Shown: one piece after another, positions 35,643 to 47,032 of the stretch
How positions within the stretch are numbered: the first letter of the stretch is position 1
How the letters are laid out: each line of letters starts with the position of its first letter
Origin: Strongylocentrotus droebachiensis
Taxonomy: Eukaryota; Echinodermata; Echinoidea; Camarodonta; Strongylocentrotidae
NCBI GenBank assembly: GCA_035222895.1
Contig: JAVYIG010002735.1
Coordinates: 62,001-126,000, forward strand
Direction: 5' to 3'
DNA: 64,000 nucleotides
Notes under the pieces: generated by a model
Told to the model about the DNA's origin: nothing
Seen by the model: only the letters and a program-made list of their open reading frames with translations
Databases searched by the model: none
Position numbers and translations under genes: made by a program

Positions 35643-38600
35643 CACCACCCGACAACATGGCACACGTATACCACATACTGTTCCTAGCCTCCTCAGAATA
35701 CCCAGCATATATATGTTATCACCCTGGGCTAGAAAATGTGTAAAGTGACTATCCATGGCGGTAGTTTTCCTAGCAAGATTTTTGGCAAAAAAGGCACAAG
35801 GTAACTAGTAAGAGGTTCGATTGAGAGGCTGTCTAGTTTTCGTTGATTGCATCTGGTGTAGCAGAATACCCCCTCTATCCGCCTACGTCGTCTAGTGGTA
35901 AGAGAATTTTGCGTGCACAGTCAAAGACCAAGTCTCGATTCCAGCGTAGACAAGCTTTTGCAAGCTTTGTAGTAATTACAACAAAAACAAGGAAGCATTA
36001 TCAAAGGAGGAACAAGGAGTTTTAAAGCTACATTTTATTTGTTTGTCTAATCCGGTTTATTTCTCACTATATATTCGATAGACCACATACGGAAATATAC
36101 TTTGTTGTCAACAACTGTATTTCTTTTTTCTTTCCAACAGTCACATGTGGAACATCAGACCCTTGTCACAATGAAGGAGTGTGTATGAACGAGAAATGCG
36201 TTTGTGCCGAGGGTTTCCGCGGAAACTTCTGCCAAATAGGTACCAAAAAAGAAAGTCATATCTGTATTATCATAAATTGTGCGACCAAAGATAGGAGCGT
36301 CGCTAGAAGGACATCATGAAGCGTTCAGTTTTACTCTATTCACATTATTCACTTTTCTCTAGACTGTTGGTAAATATAAAACGAAAGATATTTTGGGTTT
36401 TGTGGAGAAAATGTAAATAAAAAGAGATGTATTTCACAAACGTTACAATTTGAACCTTCGGATATTAGATAAAGTTAGATATCGGATAAAGTTTGGGGAA
36501 GCCCGTAAACCCGACCCGACACGAAGCACGATGCAACAAAGTAAGCCCACCCCATTTTTTGTTAAGGCTGAAGGCCGGGAAAAACCCGAAAGTAGTACAT
36601 GGTATTCACAAGTAATTTTAATTACTCTCTTTTTATATACTCGGTGTAAAGGACGCGTGCACATTATTTTGAGGCAACGGATAAGATATTTTAAAGTCCT
36701 TGGAAGATTAAAATGGTTGTCTGTCGGGTTTTAAAGTACATCTACCTGTCTATTACTTTTCAATTCCATTGTGGGAGGGGGAGGTTAAAGCGCATAAATG
36801 TACCCTTTGAGTCTAAATGTGTATATTAAAACAGTTTTTCAAGTAGGTCTTTACTTTCGTACTTTTAGGTGCCACATCATTTAAAAGAGCAACTTTTGTC
36901 TCTGATTTTTTTCAGATAAATGTAATAACCGTTGTCGTAATGGAGGAACCTGTGATCAGGCTCAGGGCTCTTGCACATGTCCAGCAGGATTTGCTGGGAG
37001 ACGGTGTCAAGATAAGCGTAAGTATCTTGAATATTTTGTTTTTGTGTTAGACGAATTCATGTTCATCATGATTTAGCCAGGATATATGAACTACCCGTGT
37101 GTATGAAAACACACGCTTACCCTCACCCGTAGTTCCATAATCGCCCTTATTAATTACGTCATTTTTTGCTTCTGACATCTTAGATAAAATAAAAAAGTGA
37201 CGGTATTGACATTTTCTTTTTTCCTGACGATTCTCTCGTACCAGTGACATCTGTTGAGTGTGGAAGTAGTTCAATGACCGTCAACATAGATCAACGGCTA
37301 ATCATAGGTAAAGCATCTGATGTTCATTTTCAAAACCAATCCTGCTCCGGTGAATACAGCTCTATCCCTAATGAGATCACTCTAACTACAGACTACAGTC
37401 AATGTGGCACCAGCTTTGAGGTATGACTTCTTAAATAATAACTGGTATGGATCACTCTTGTTGCCGTGGCTACTTATACCATTGGCGTGTGTAAGATATG
37501 TGAATAGGGGGCTTAAACATAATGTTTTGGGTCCTAGGAGAGCGCACCCCCTAACTGCGCAGGGTCCAGCTAGGGCAGAGCCTTATTGGTACAGCGCATC
37601 ATAATGACGCACATAAACCTAGGTTTGTCGACAAACCTCGTTTGTGAATTCGGGCCAAAAAGTTTGATTTGAAGTTCGCCGTGACAGGCATGACATGCTA
37701 GCATAAACACATATTGTTTATATACTTTCATTCCATTCCGATATATGTTTTTTTATAGTAAGTAACGATAGTCAAAGTCCAGGAGTCTATCTTGGTCTGC
37801 ATCCGATAATAACAATAATAATATTTAATTTGTATATAGCGCTTTCGCCTAGTTGTAAATTTTTCTGTTTTTTTCTCGTCGTAAATTTAGGAAATGTCAT
37901 CACACGGTAATAACAATGTTTTTAGATGTTATTCCGCTACAATGTCTCTTGACAGTAAATCAATTAAGAAAAAGAAATTGATGCAAAGCGTAACAGCATT
38001 TATTACCCCATTTTCGCATGACATTAAACGACCATTATGGGCAGATACGAATATAAAAGTGAGTTATTATTAATGATATACATGTATATATTCATAAAAT
38101 TGACATGATTTTACTGGCATTTCGCTAATTCTATGAAACGACAACTGAAAGCAAATTTTTAATCCTTCTTTTTGAATTTCGGGCATATTAATTTTTGGTC
38201 CTATGTGGCGTAATGAGCAAAAACTTTTTGTTGGGGGGGGGAGCTCGGGGATTTTAAGCATTTAATAACTGTGAGATGAGCATCCAGGGGCCCTCCTTAG
38301 GGCCCATTTGAGGTCCAGGGAGCGGAGTCCCGGCAAGCTAGGGGGTTTAAGGCATGTCATCACGGGCGGATGAGCATGTTTTTATACCTCGTTTGTGACA
38401 CTGGCAGGTCACAATTCTCTCTGTCTTTCTATTTATTTTTCTTTAACATACTTTTTCAAATCAGTGAGGGGGAGGGCTCGAGCCCCTCGAGCCCCCCGAG
38501 CCCCGCCGTTCTGCGAGCCGTGACATGTAGCATCTAAATAACCATAGTTTCGGCTGACTGTAAATTTGGGAATTTGTCATTTTTCAACAAACGCATAAAA

Positions 38601-39751
38601 AAGTATAATTTATAAAAAAACTGAGGAAAAATCACGGAAAATCATAAGATTTCAGCAACATTTGTAAATCACTGGTAACGAATTAGAAATAAACCATTTT
38701 TTCCGGAGGGGCAACTGCCCCCCCCCCCCTCCCCTGCCCATCAGCACGCCAATGTATGTGATAAATCTATTTTGTAATCTTGATAATCTGGTATAGAACA
38801 CGTTTTTTAATTGGCTTTTTTTTAAACTTTAAGAAAGAAATCCTATTTACCTATTGATATTTATGTATTGTTTCATACGGAGTAATACAGTCATATTTCA
38901 AATGAAAACACAAACAAAAATCGCCAGAGGCCGTCTTTTGGGGGATGGGGGTGGGGGGGGGGGGACTGGCTCGGCACTATAATTGATTTGTGGTATCCGG
39001 GCCAACGTGCCTCGGAACCTTTTCACACGTAGGGTGCTAAGACCTTTTTCACCAATGAAACTGCTCATTAGGTCTTGAAGAACAGTGCACGACTCTCAAT
39101 CTATTTACTTTCAAAATCATTGGTCTCTAAGGAGCATTCGTCTTTCCTTTGGGGGGGGGGGTGTGAGAGGGGCTTCAGCCCCCAAAGCATCCCCTTCCTC
39201 CCGACACACGTGAGTAAAACTTAATGTAACACCAGTATCAGTAGCATGGGTGGTTAGATGATGGCTGGTTTAGTTCATATTGTATAATGAGAAGTCTTTT
39301 TTCCCCTTTAACTTGGTATGGGAGTTATAAGACCGTGATATCGCCCGCACAGTAACTTCATGAATTACCGATTCATGTTCATACTCAGTATTCAGTAATG
39401 CAATTTACCGGACAGAGACCTACCAATCACCTCAGAGTCATCTTAAAATGAAGGGGAAAAATTCATATATATTAAAAAGTTACAATGTATATATTCAATA
39501 TTTTTATCAAACTCGATACTGGATTTCATTTTTTCTCGTAACATCATTGTATTTTATATTACTTTGTGTCATTACAGGAGGATGAAACAACTATAACATT
39601 TACCAATGTAATAACGTACGCCAAGCCTAATCCGGAAGACGGTACAGATATCACCCGTGAGTATCAACGGCAGGTTAAGGTTGAATGTTGCCTTAACAAA
39701 GAGGAGGACGTCGATGGGACCTTCAGATTCCAGCAAGCACTAGCACCTTAG
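27910..39751 (+). CDS. Secreted protein: signal peptide, six EGF-like domains, ZP-N module (complete, nine exons)
   Basis: Exons: 27910-27976, 29032-29127, 30779-30877, 33402-33500, 35158-35256, 36141-36239, 36916-37017, 37245-37420 and 39578-39751 (TAG). Together they give 1011 nt, an open 336-residue protein. Exon 1 encodes MMIPYLYIILSCFTISGIA, a clear signal peptide. It ends in phase 1 at a GC donor (G|GCAAGT). The six EGF exons are all phase 1-1; each has six Cys spaced as C-x3/4-C-x5-C-x4/6-C-x-C-x8-C, for example CTCPPGFAGNRC. The last two exons give VECGSSS, NQSCSGE, YSQCGTS, ITYAKP and VKVECC, the four-Cys pattern of a ZP-N domain. No ZP-C half or membrane anchor follows, so the product should be secreted. 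Role in matrix or gamete coat is only inferred from the domains. Confidence 0.82.
29546..30003. mobile_element. MITE-like element with CGGTCACAAC ends, copy in EGF unit 1
   Basis: Left GAGGCTTGGTCATAAC and right GTTGTGACCGAGGCTC form inverted ends; the interior is rich in ACGAC and CGTACGA motifs. It lies in an intron. A twin is at 33918-34375 in unit 2, and unit 3 lacks this region. Confidence 0.5.
31611..32907. mobile_element. 1297 bp inverted-repeat DNA transposon, non-autonomous, in EGF unit 2
   Basis: Ends AGGATTTCCCGGCCAAATTC and inverted, followed by many subterminal CATTC(A/G)AATT units pointing inward from both sides. The pre-insertion sequence survives in unit 1 (tttaatatcaacaatctgg at 28543). 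Comparison gives a target duplication of ATAT (31607-31610, 32908-32911) or TA if the ends are read as TAGG...CCTA. No transposase ORF. Confidence 0.8.
33918..34375. mobile_element. MITE-like element with GGTCACAAC ends, copy in EGF unit 2
   Basis: Left GAGGCTTGGTCACAAC, right GTTGTGACTGGGCTC. Same internal order as 29546-30003, so it was copied with the unit and did not insert independently. Confidence 0.5.
35604..35647. repeat. CA dinucleotide microsatellite
   Basis: About 20 CA units with one interruption (cacgcacaca), in the intron of EGF unit 2 where unit 1 has no such run. Confidence 0.9.
38195..38530. repeat. Dispersed repeat with G runs, in the last intron of the EGF/ZP gene
   Basis: Shares gtggcgtaatgagcaaaaac with 9545-9570 and contains tracts such as gagccccccgagccccgcc. 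Other G or C runs at 38720 and 38950 lie nearby. No exon is visible in 37421-39577. Confidence 0.4.
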
Positions 39752-40470
39752 CATCGTAGCACCGTAGATTATGGGATGACCGCCGAAATTGTGCATTCTC
39801 GTGGGGCGGCAAAAGCAACAACGTTTCTTTATCATGTTACTGTAAAATAATATACAGATATCAAATTTGCACCCGAACTCAATATTAAAAGAAATATTAT
39901 GCGAAATTGTGCCATCGATTTCACCGACAAGTCACCCATTCAAGGCGTGTGATCAAGATTTTACTACGCAATCTGGCTGCTCAGTCTCGTTCGCTATTAT
40001 GTTTACACTGCATATATATGCACACGTGCATAATCCTAATGGCAAGCCTGAACTAGGTGGAGTCATCATCGGGTTCCTACAATGAAAACAACATTGTAAT
40101 TTTCCTTTAAATGACACTTTGAATAAGAAAAGGTGTTTATAACTATTTTCGGGAATGATATAATGTAAATGTATAATTTGGATCTAATGTAGGCTACTGT
40201 GATTCTCAGCACTATATAATGGACTTTAAACTTATGATATATTATTCTTCAAAAAACTGATTGGAATAGCTTAACTTTAAAAAGAAGTTGTTTTATGTAG
40301 TATCTGATGCTAATAGGTGTAGTTTTTCATGAGCATATAAACTTTTATTTTTAAGTAGTTCTGATTAGTATCAACTTTCATAGAGCACTTTGAAAACCAT
40401 TCGAACACTTTATCCTGTGTCATTATGATGCCATGCTAAATTACGGGGAGGGGGGTATTTAGATTTTGTT
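39752..40470. other. 3' flank of the EGF/ZP gene; no further exon seen
   Basis: I looked for a ZP-C half in all frames and found none. The stretch is AT-rich. Confidence 0.4.
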
Positions 40471-40473
40471 TGG

Positions 40474-40719
40474 ACGGGGGTGTGCCGCTCAAGCCTCGAA
40501 ACCCCTACCCATTTGTAAGGGTCATTTGGGGGGATTTTTCTCGAAGTAAAGCCCATTTTTCACAAATTTCGGGTGTTTGGCATGCAAACACCGAAACATG
40601 TTGCACATTTTAAAAAAACAGACCCATGTTTAAGCATATCTTTTGTTAAAAATGGGACCCATGTTTAGGGATTTGGGGTGAAAAAGTTACCCATTAGAGC
40701 GGCACCCCCCCCCCCCCCG
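40474..40719. mobile_element. MITE with GGGGGTGTGCCGCTC-type ends
   Basis: Left CGGGGGTGTGCCGCTC faces right GAGCGGCACCCCCC; the body carries three acccatgtttaggg-like direct motifs. The right end is expanded into a run of 14-15 C. Nothing coding is visible from 40720 to 42230. Confidence 0.58.
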
Positions 40720-42309
40720 TATGTCTTAATATGTGAGTACCCCTCCTCTGGGGTTGGGCTAGTTTATTATCGGCAGAATTCGACAAGCTTGCATGCAAAC
40801 ATTGTCTCACTCATGCTTTTGTATTTCGGAACTAATTACTGATTTGAATAAATGATGCTTATCATTCAAATGACTAAAGATAATGTGAGAACTCAATATG
40901 AGTGTGTATCATCTCAGTATGTTATAACCATCATACGGTATTACGGTGACAGTAGCTTGTTTGATATTTCTGAAATTAAAGATCATGCATTGATTCAGAA
41001 GGTGAGATTAAAAAAAAGGTATGATCAATTAATCATAAGACGAGCACTTTTTTTTGTTTTAATTTTCCCTGCTACATAGAATGCTCAGTTATATCAAGTA
41101 AAGAATCTACATGTTGGAGTCATAAAACCCAGTACCTGCTTACATTTAATGGCTTATCATGAAGTATCATTATTAGAGTTCAAATAAAAGTTAAAGGAAC
41201 CAAAATCATGTGTCAAATGTACTTTGGAAGAAATCCCCAAATGGCAATGGTGGAATATATGTCTGTGGCTTTGGTATCAATGAATGATAAAGACCTTTGT
41301 TCGTTTTTTAATTTTGATATAAGTGTGTATGTGTGAAGTGGCATAGCTTGGTTCAGCTGTTGATGGGAACCGGTCATACTATGTAGATAAACTCTTAAAT
41401 AGCAAGGCCATGCATTGATAGGGAGGGTGTCGTATTATGTTCATTCTATGTTGCCTAGCCCTCTTCTGTTTTACATCTTTTTACTATCTTACACTCTTAA
41501 TTTTCTCTCACGTTTTTGCTTTCCAATATGGGTAAAGAAAAGGAGGGGTAAATTGAATGAGCCCTTCCATTTTTGCTGGTAGCTACGCCATTGCTGATTG
41601 ATTAATGAACTTTAGTTGCATATGTATTGGAAATTGGAATGCAAGTATTTTGCGATTTTCTTTTGTATGGTTGTTGCTGTTCTGCGAATTAATATTCTAA
41701 TCAATAGTGTGTATGTTGCAGTATGATTTGGAGGATGAATTTGTTATCGTTTTTTTGTTTTACTTACCAGTGGTATAGATCCAGGGGAATATGGGATATT
41801 CCTCTTCCCTCTTGATAAGCAAAATTATTGAAAAAAGACATCAGAGGGACAAAAAAACAATACTCAAAGAAAAGAAAGAAGATAATAGGAACACCTCGAT
41901 CTTACTGAACAGTGAAAATTCAATGCATCTGGTTGCGATGTACACATTGAATTGTATTGCTGAGAGAAATAATACAAACGATACTGCTGATTGACACTTT
42001 AAAACAAAAAATCAAATTCAAATACCCGGAATATTAAAGAACATAACAATAGTCTGACAATGTTCAACTTGGAACAACAAAAACTTAAAGGTTGCAAACA
42101 AGAATTTCTACTATTTTTGTAAATAGCTATATAGGGCTCTCCTCATTCTTTATGCTTCTTTTATATTTTGATAGTTCGCGTTGTACAATTTCTTTCACAA
42201 TGATCTGCAAGTGCATGAAAGGAAAAGCCCCAAGGAACCCCCCCCCCCCATCTCAGGGATTTTTATTTAAAAAAATCCCCCCCCCCTCCCCCGTCTAGAA
42301 AATCCGGGA

Positions 42310-42925
42310 GACACCATTGAAATGATAAAAGGCACTTATACGAATGGGAAAAGGGCATTTGTCGACAGAAGAGGGGCACCCATCATATTTTGATAGGGGC
42401 AGTTATAAGAGGTGAAACGGGGATAGGTCCCTTAATAGAAAGGGAAAGGAGCACGTTCCAGAGGTGAAAAGGGGTCGTTATCGCAGTTGAAATGGGGAAC
42501 TTGTGAGAATGAAAAAGGGGTGCTTATGATAAAGAAAATAGGAATTTGTTATAACAAGGGGCACTGATCAGATTTTAAAAGAGACATTTATCGGAGGTGA
42601 AAGGGGGCTTTTGATAAAAGCGGGAAGTGGCTCATATTGAGTTTGAGTTCGAGTTTGAAGTTTATTATCCAAACAAAAAGTACATCAATATAACAATCAA
42701 ATGTGAATGGTTAACATTGAAAGGATAAATGGGGCCAGAAAATAGCATTTAATACTAATCGTGTCTGATACGACTAACATACAAAAGTGAAAAGAAAACG
42801 AGACACATTTTTGATCAAATTGGGCATTTATCAGGGAGGTTTAGGGGTAATTATGAGTAGGGGAAGGGGCACATCAGAAGGAAAAAGAGCATTTATTAGT
42901 TATGAAAAGGGGCACGTGTCAAAAT
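42310..42925 (+). repeat. Decayed minisatellite of about 30 bp, interrupted
   Basis: Variations of gaggtgaaaaggggcactta recur about fifteen times between 42340 and 42630 and again between 42815 and 42920, with a 190 bp unrelated block in between. Two C runs (42239, 42284) mark its left side. Confidence 0.6.
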
Positions 42926-42927
42926 CT

Positions 42928-43225
42928 CCACAGACGGCGAAGACGACTCGTCGGGATTTTCCTGTTCTGATGGCACAGATTAAGCAACCGGCGATTATCT
43001 CGTGCGCTGGTCAATCGTGGTCGTCCAAAAGACAAAACATTGCCATGGTCTCAAATTATCCTCCTCCCGATGAAGTTTGAGGATTTTAGAGAACGTGCTC
43101 TGCGATATCCCAAGGAAACCAGCGATATCGACTTGTTTGTGCCCTTCCTGTTGGAGCGTAAGCACTCTTTCGGCGTAAAGCCAGTAGCGTTGGACGAGGC
43201 ATAGCTTTGAGAACATCTGTACCAA
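42928..43225 (-). pseudogene. Tc1/mariner-type transposase N-terminal fragment
   Basis: The minus strand encodes a paired-like helix-turn-helix: ERVLTLQQEGHKQVDIAGFL, GISQSTFSKILKLHRE. After a frame change it reaches the AT-hook-like GRPRLTSARDNRRLLNL. This order (HTH, GRPR linker, second HTH) is typical of Tc1-like DNA-binding domains. The frame is broken near 43030 and stops at about 42928; the DDE catalytic domain is missing. Confidence 0.75.
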
Positions 43226-43619
43226 ATTTGGTTCAAAATGATACAGTCAACAAAAATATAATGTTCGATTCAATGTCCCATGCAGAGATTTGACATGTTT
43301 TAGGCTGATGCACACCGATAAACGAAGTCTGAGGGCATCTTCGACTTTTTTCAGGGGGAGGAATAGGCCTATATTATGTTTATCGAGATTTAACAAGTTA
43401 GATGACGAATTTTCGGTTGATGATTTCCCCCCCCCCCCCCCCTCCTCCAAAACCAGAGCTGACCACCTGTTTACAATAGATCATGCAATAACAACATATG
43501 AGTTAATGTTAGACGTGCCGTAGCATCACCAGGAAAAGAAGGGTAATGTGGAGGTATGGTATGAAAGAATGCAATTGTTTTGTGAGCATGTGCTGAGCTG
43601 GGGGAAGTTATATACCAAT

Positions 43620-43733
43620 AGGGACTTTTAGATTTGCGTGGACTGATACATGTGACGTCCATTCAAGGCAGTGCATTAAAAGGACGTCGATTGTAGCAAT
43701 CCATGTTGTTGTTCGGCAAATCTAAAAGTCCCT
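43620..43733. mobile_element. 114 bp MITE, AAT on both sides
   Basis: Ends AGGGACTTTTAGATTTG and inverted (CAAATCTAAAAGTCCCT), flanked by AAT at 43617-43619 and 43734-43736. Inner arms carry paired GACGTCC and GGACGTC. Confidence 0.7.
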
Positions 43734-44271
43734 AATGTCTCTTGTTAGCGCACTTGTGATTGACAGATGATGTAACAAGATGAATGAGATCTGGAACATT
43801 GTTTTTGTCAGTCACTCGATAGTGTCTGACAGTGAAGTCTAGCAAGTAAACGGGTTTCCTTTCATGATTTGAATATTAGGACACTCCTACGCTTAAATTG
43901 CACAGATAGGACAAACATGACATATTCCTAATTCCTGCAAAGTTCTACAGAACTTGGTGCTGGCTGCAAAAGGGACAAAGTATCTTTAAGGTTGGATTTT
44001 CCATTAAAATTTTGGATTTTTTTTTTCTTCGAATGTCGAACCTTTGGAACTGCTTATTATGTGCACCTTATCCTGCTTTGAGACGCAAAATTCATCAAGA
44101 TCCCAGAGTAAATTATGCTTGAATTCAACGCAGACAGACTTATGAATCTTAACGCTTTAAATACGTCTGTTATGCTCTATATCCCAATTTAGGTGCCAAA
44201 TTACAGGAGCAAAGCGACTGACCTATAGACAATATTCGCATATTAAACTCTTAAATGGACTTTTTTCTCTC

Positions 44272-44416
44272 TCTCCATATCTCTCGTTTTTTATCTTCCC
44301 TTTTCTGTTTCTCTTTCTTTCTTACTCTCTCCATCTCTATATATATATATATATAAATCTCTCTCTCTCTCTCTCTCTTTCTCTTTCTCTCTCTCTCTCT
44401 TTCTCTCTCTCTCTCC
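44272..44416. repeat. CT-rich microsatellite with a TA run
   Basis: Pyrimidine-rich CT repeat containing atatatatatat. The matching position in copy B (62465-62660) carries a longer CT array. Confidence 0.85.
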
Positions 44417-44806
44417 TGCCATCCCTCTACTTAATCTCCATCTCATCATCTTCTCTCATTTAGTTTTAGTCGTCAGCTCTGATTATTTTGCAAACATTTG
44501 AATCATCGATCACAATATCTTTCTTTATTTTACATTCGTTCGTTTCAGAGCACGTACAAAAGGGCATACGATTACCAGAAACACATTCAGGTGGAAATAC
44601 TTCTTTAATGTTTTAATTAAATATTATTCAAAGTCTTGCATATTACAAGCTCAAATCATAATGACATCATATTTCATATAAAGTTGTTAATTTACAAGAA
44701 ACAATAATTGATATCCTGAAATCAGTACATTTGATTGTCGATACAATTATGACATCTGTTTTTATTACTATCAAGGTGGACTAAATAGAGATCTTTTTCA
44801 CACGTG

Positions 44807-44926
44807 AAGATGGGCGTAGATCCTTAATATTGTTCAGGGGGATGAATGAATAGATCACCCCCCCCCCCCCCCCCATCCCTCATGAACAATAGGTATCGAT
44901 ACAGATCTTCGCCTATGCACATGAGA
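44807..44926. mobile_element. Foldback element present only in duplication copy A
   Basis: Arms gatgggcgtagatcctta...ttgttca and tgaacaatagg...gatcttcgcctatgc are inverted around a run of about 18 C. The paralogous position in copy B (near 63037) reads straight through without it. Confidence 0.6.
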
Positions 44927-45604
44927 TCTACCAATTTCACATAACACATAGCCTACATATATTATTTACACAAAAGATTAAATAGGATATATTTTCTCTC
45001 TTTGTTTCTTTCGTTGGTCCTTCCCCAGTACATGTATTTGCCTATTACGGATAATGATGGCAATGTAAACAAAAAAAGTAAGCGAAGTTTCTTAGAAACT
45101 ACAGCAAGTGCAACTTTCTCATAAAGAGAATGGTTTGAAGGACATAATCCCGTGAATATAATACAAGTATCTAACAATTTACAAATGCTATTTACAAGTG
45201 GAACATTTATTATGTGCAAGAATCGTGCATTTGTTAATGAAATTATTAAAACTCTTGTAATTGTGATTAACATGTATATATGTTTGAAAATGGCAATCTT
45301 TCTGTATGCAATCTCTAGAATTGTAATCAGTAAACCGTCGCAGTGAATTACTTGATTTTATAATAAAACATATTGCAGTAAGAATATGGACACTCATATC
45401 AATAAACTACGCAGTAAGCCTATACTATGCTATGTCAGACTTGGATTTACAACCTGAGACTTCAACAGATCACATTCATTACATGAACCTAAAACGATTG
45501 GTATTACTCCTGACAAAGCTCATTAAATTGAATGTTATAATGTCCTTGACAATGATTTTGATGATGATTTGTTGATAACCTTTAAGATGATCACGCCCTT
45601 GATG

Positions 45605-46040
45605 CCCCCCCCCCCCCCCCCACTCCGTGAACGGAGGGATACCATGCGTGTTACCAAAATGTCCGGTAATGGCCCGGTCAGACAGAGGGGACGCATGGGG
45701 GACGCACGGCCAGCGCATTGGAAATTTGAAATTTGGGCCAGTGCGTTTTCGTTCAGCGCGCTAGCAACACGCTATACATTTGGTGTCAGCTCGCTGTAGC
45801 TTCGACAAAAGTTGGGCGCACGACAACGCACTGGCCCAAAATGCGAATTTCCCATGCGCTGGCCGTGTGTTCCCCATGCGTCCTCTCTGTGTGACCGGGC
45901 CTAAAGGGGTACTTTTCACGCACCAAAGTCCGGCTCGTACATACACAAAAGAGGCTTTACACATCGGACTTAACGGGTGTTTTCAAAAGGAGGGAACATG
46001 CATATGCGTACCCTAAATAACACTGAGTGGAGGGGCCGGA
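45605..46040. mobile_element. hAT-like MITE, second copy, carrying a nested MITE
   Basis: Same termini and internal blocks as 1216-1606 (tgcgtgttaccaaaatgtcc; catatgcgtaccctaaataa). Flanked by the 8 bp CCTTGATG at 45597-45604 and 46041-46048. The left end has expanded into a run of about 17 C. It is split by the element at 45670-45901. Confidence 0.78.
45670..45901. mobile_element. PIF/Harbinger-like MITE, 232 bp, TAA target
   Basis: Ends GGCCCGGTCAGACAGAGGGG and inverted (CTCTGTGTGACCGGGCC), with TIRs of about 85 bp. TAA lies directly on both sides (45667-45669, 45902-45904). The undisturbed site (ccggtaaaggggtac) is seen at 1270-1284 in the sister hAT-like copy, which confirms the duplication exactly. 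Confidence 0.82.
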
Positions 46041-46486
46041 CCTTGATGATCTTGACTGAGCAGAATGTTTTACTTCATTGACTTTGAAAGAGCCACTAGG
46101 AGGGACTGAAGATAGACTAACGGATTGAGACAACTTAAGTGCTCCTGCATCCCTGTCATAGATGAGGTATTGACCTAAATATTAAAGCGATAGAGAGAGA
46201 GTGTGTGAGGCAAATGTTCAGTTTGAATCTGTATTCTTTTCCGAAAAGAAGAATCCGAAAAGAATTAGCCACTTTTTCCCCATCGCTCCGGTATCAAGAT
46301 AGTTAACTCCCTTCCTATAGAATTGCACATCCCATTCAACTGTTCAAAGTTGTAATTTGTATTAGCGCAATGAGATACATAATATATTTTATATCCCTTA
46401 TCGTAAGATTGTTGCATTAGGTGTGTACACAACAAGAAAAAGAATAGTTTTAATGTAAAAGACGTTTCCTGCCGACTAGATCGAAA

Positions 46487-46572
46487 TAGTTCATTTTTAT
46501 TGATGACGTCACGCATAGTACCTTTTTTTCCAGGGAAAAAAGGTACTATGCGTGACGTCACAATAAAAAAAC
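46487..46572. repeat. Long near-perfect hairpin with a CRE palindrome in each arm
   Basis: Arms of about 38 bp (tgatgacgtcacgcatagta...) fold with a three-base loop (near 46533-46535). TGACGTCA, the CREB/ATF recognition palindrome, is at 46504-46511 and 46553-46560. A weaker outer match (atagttca / tgaactat) extends the fold. It may be a MITE relic or a cruciform. Confidence 0.7.
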
Positions 46573-46846
46573 GCATATTCTTGAACTATGCGTTTTCCCA
46601 GCGAGCGCGTACATGATTTCAAAGTGCCTCTGCGCGGTCAACCCCTGCGGTGTCACGGCGCTCAAGCCATATGCAATTTACGCTGTGCGATAACCGCACT
46701 ACACTAACGCCAGCTAAACATTTTTACATCCTTCAATGTTTCATTTGAGCCGTGCAATTTTCTTTATTTCTTTTCGATCCGAATGTAGATGTGAATGTGA
46801 CTATAAGGTTCATGTGAAGTGTACAAGGAATAATACAGATGGAAGG

Positions 46847-47032
46847 GATATAAAACAAATATAAAATGACTCATTCTCGGAACAAGCTAAAACTATTCGC
46901 ACTCAGGAACATCATTAGTACTTTTCTCCCTCGGGCCGATGGCCCTCGGGAGAATAGTACTAGTTGATGTTCCTTCGATGCGAATAGTTTCAGCTAGATC
47001 CTCGAGTGTCATTGTATATTTGTATAATATAT
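46847..47032. repeat. Foldback element with 48 bp inner arms
   Basis: Left arm ...aactattcgca...ggaacatca, agtactttctccctcgggcc-like; the right arm is its inverse around a loop of only a few bases at about 46931-46935. Weaker pairing continues outward through atgac(t/a)c and gatata blocks. Confidence 0.65.

Larger units (their letters stand above)
28393..37060 (+). repeat. Three tandem copies of an EGF-exon-pair unit with their introns
   Basis: Unit 1 is about 28393-31140 and unit 2 about 31459-35560 (with a 1297 bp transposon inside). Unit 3 is about 35700-37100. Introns match almost base for base over long stretches, for example ggcggtagttttcctagcaa at 28655, 33020 and 35760. Unit 3 lacks two internal blocks (equivalents of about 29525-30025 and 30230-30690). 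Each unit contributes two EGF exons. Confidence 0.9.
43245..45445 (+). repeat. Segmental duplication, copy A
   Basis: Collinear with 60765-64000. Shared blocks: ctgatgcacaccga near 43300/60903, gcagacagacttat near 44130/61608, agttttagtcgtcagctctg near 44462/62705, and ctatgtcagacttggattt near 45430/63972. Divergence is moderate and each copy has private insertions. Confidence 0.8.
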
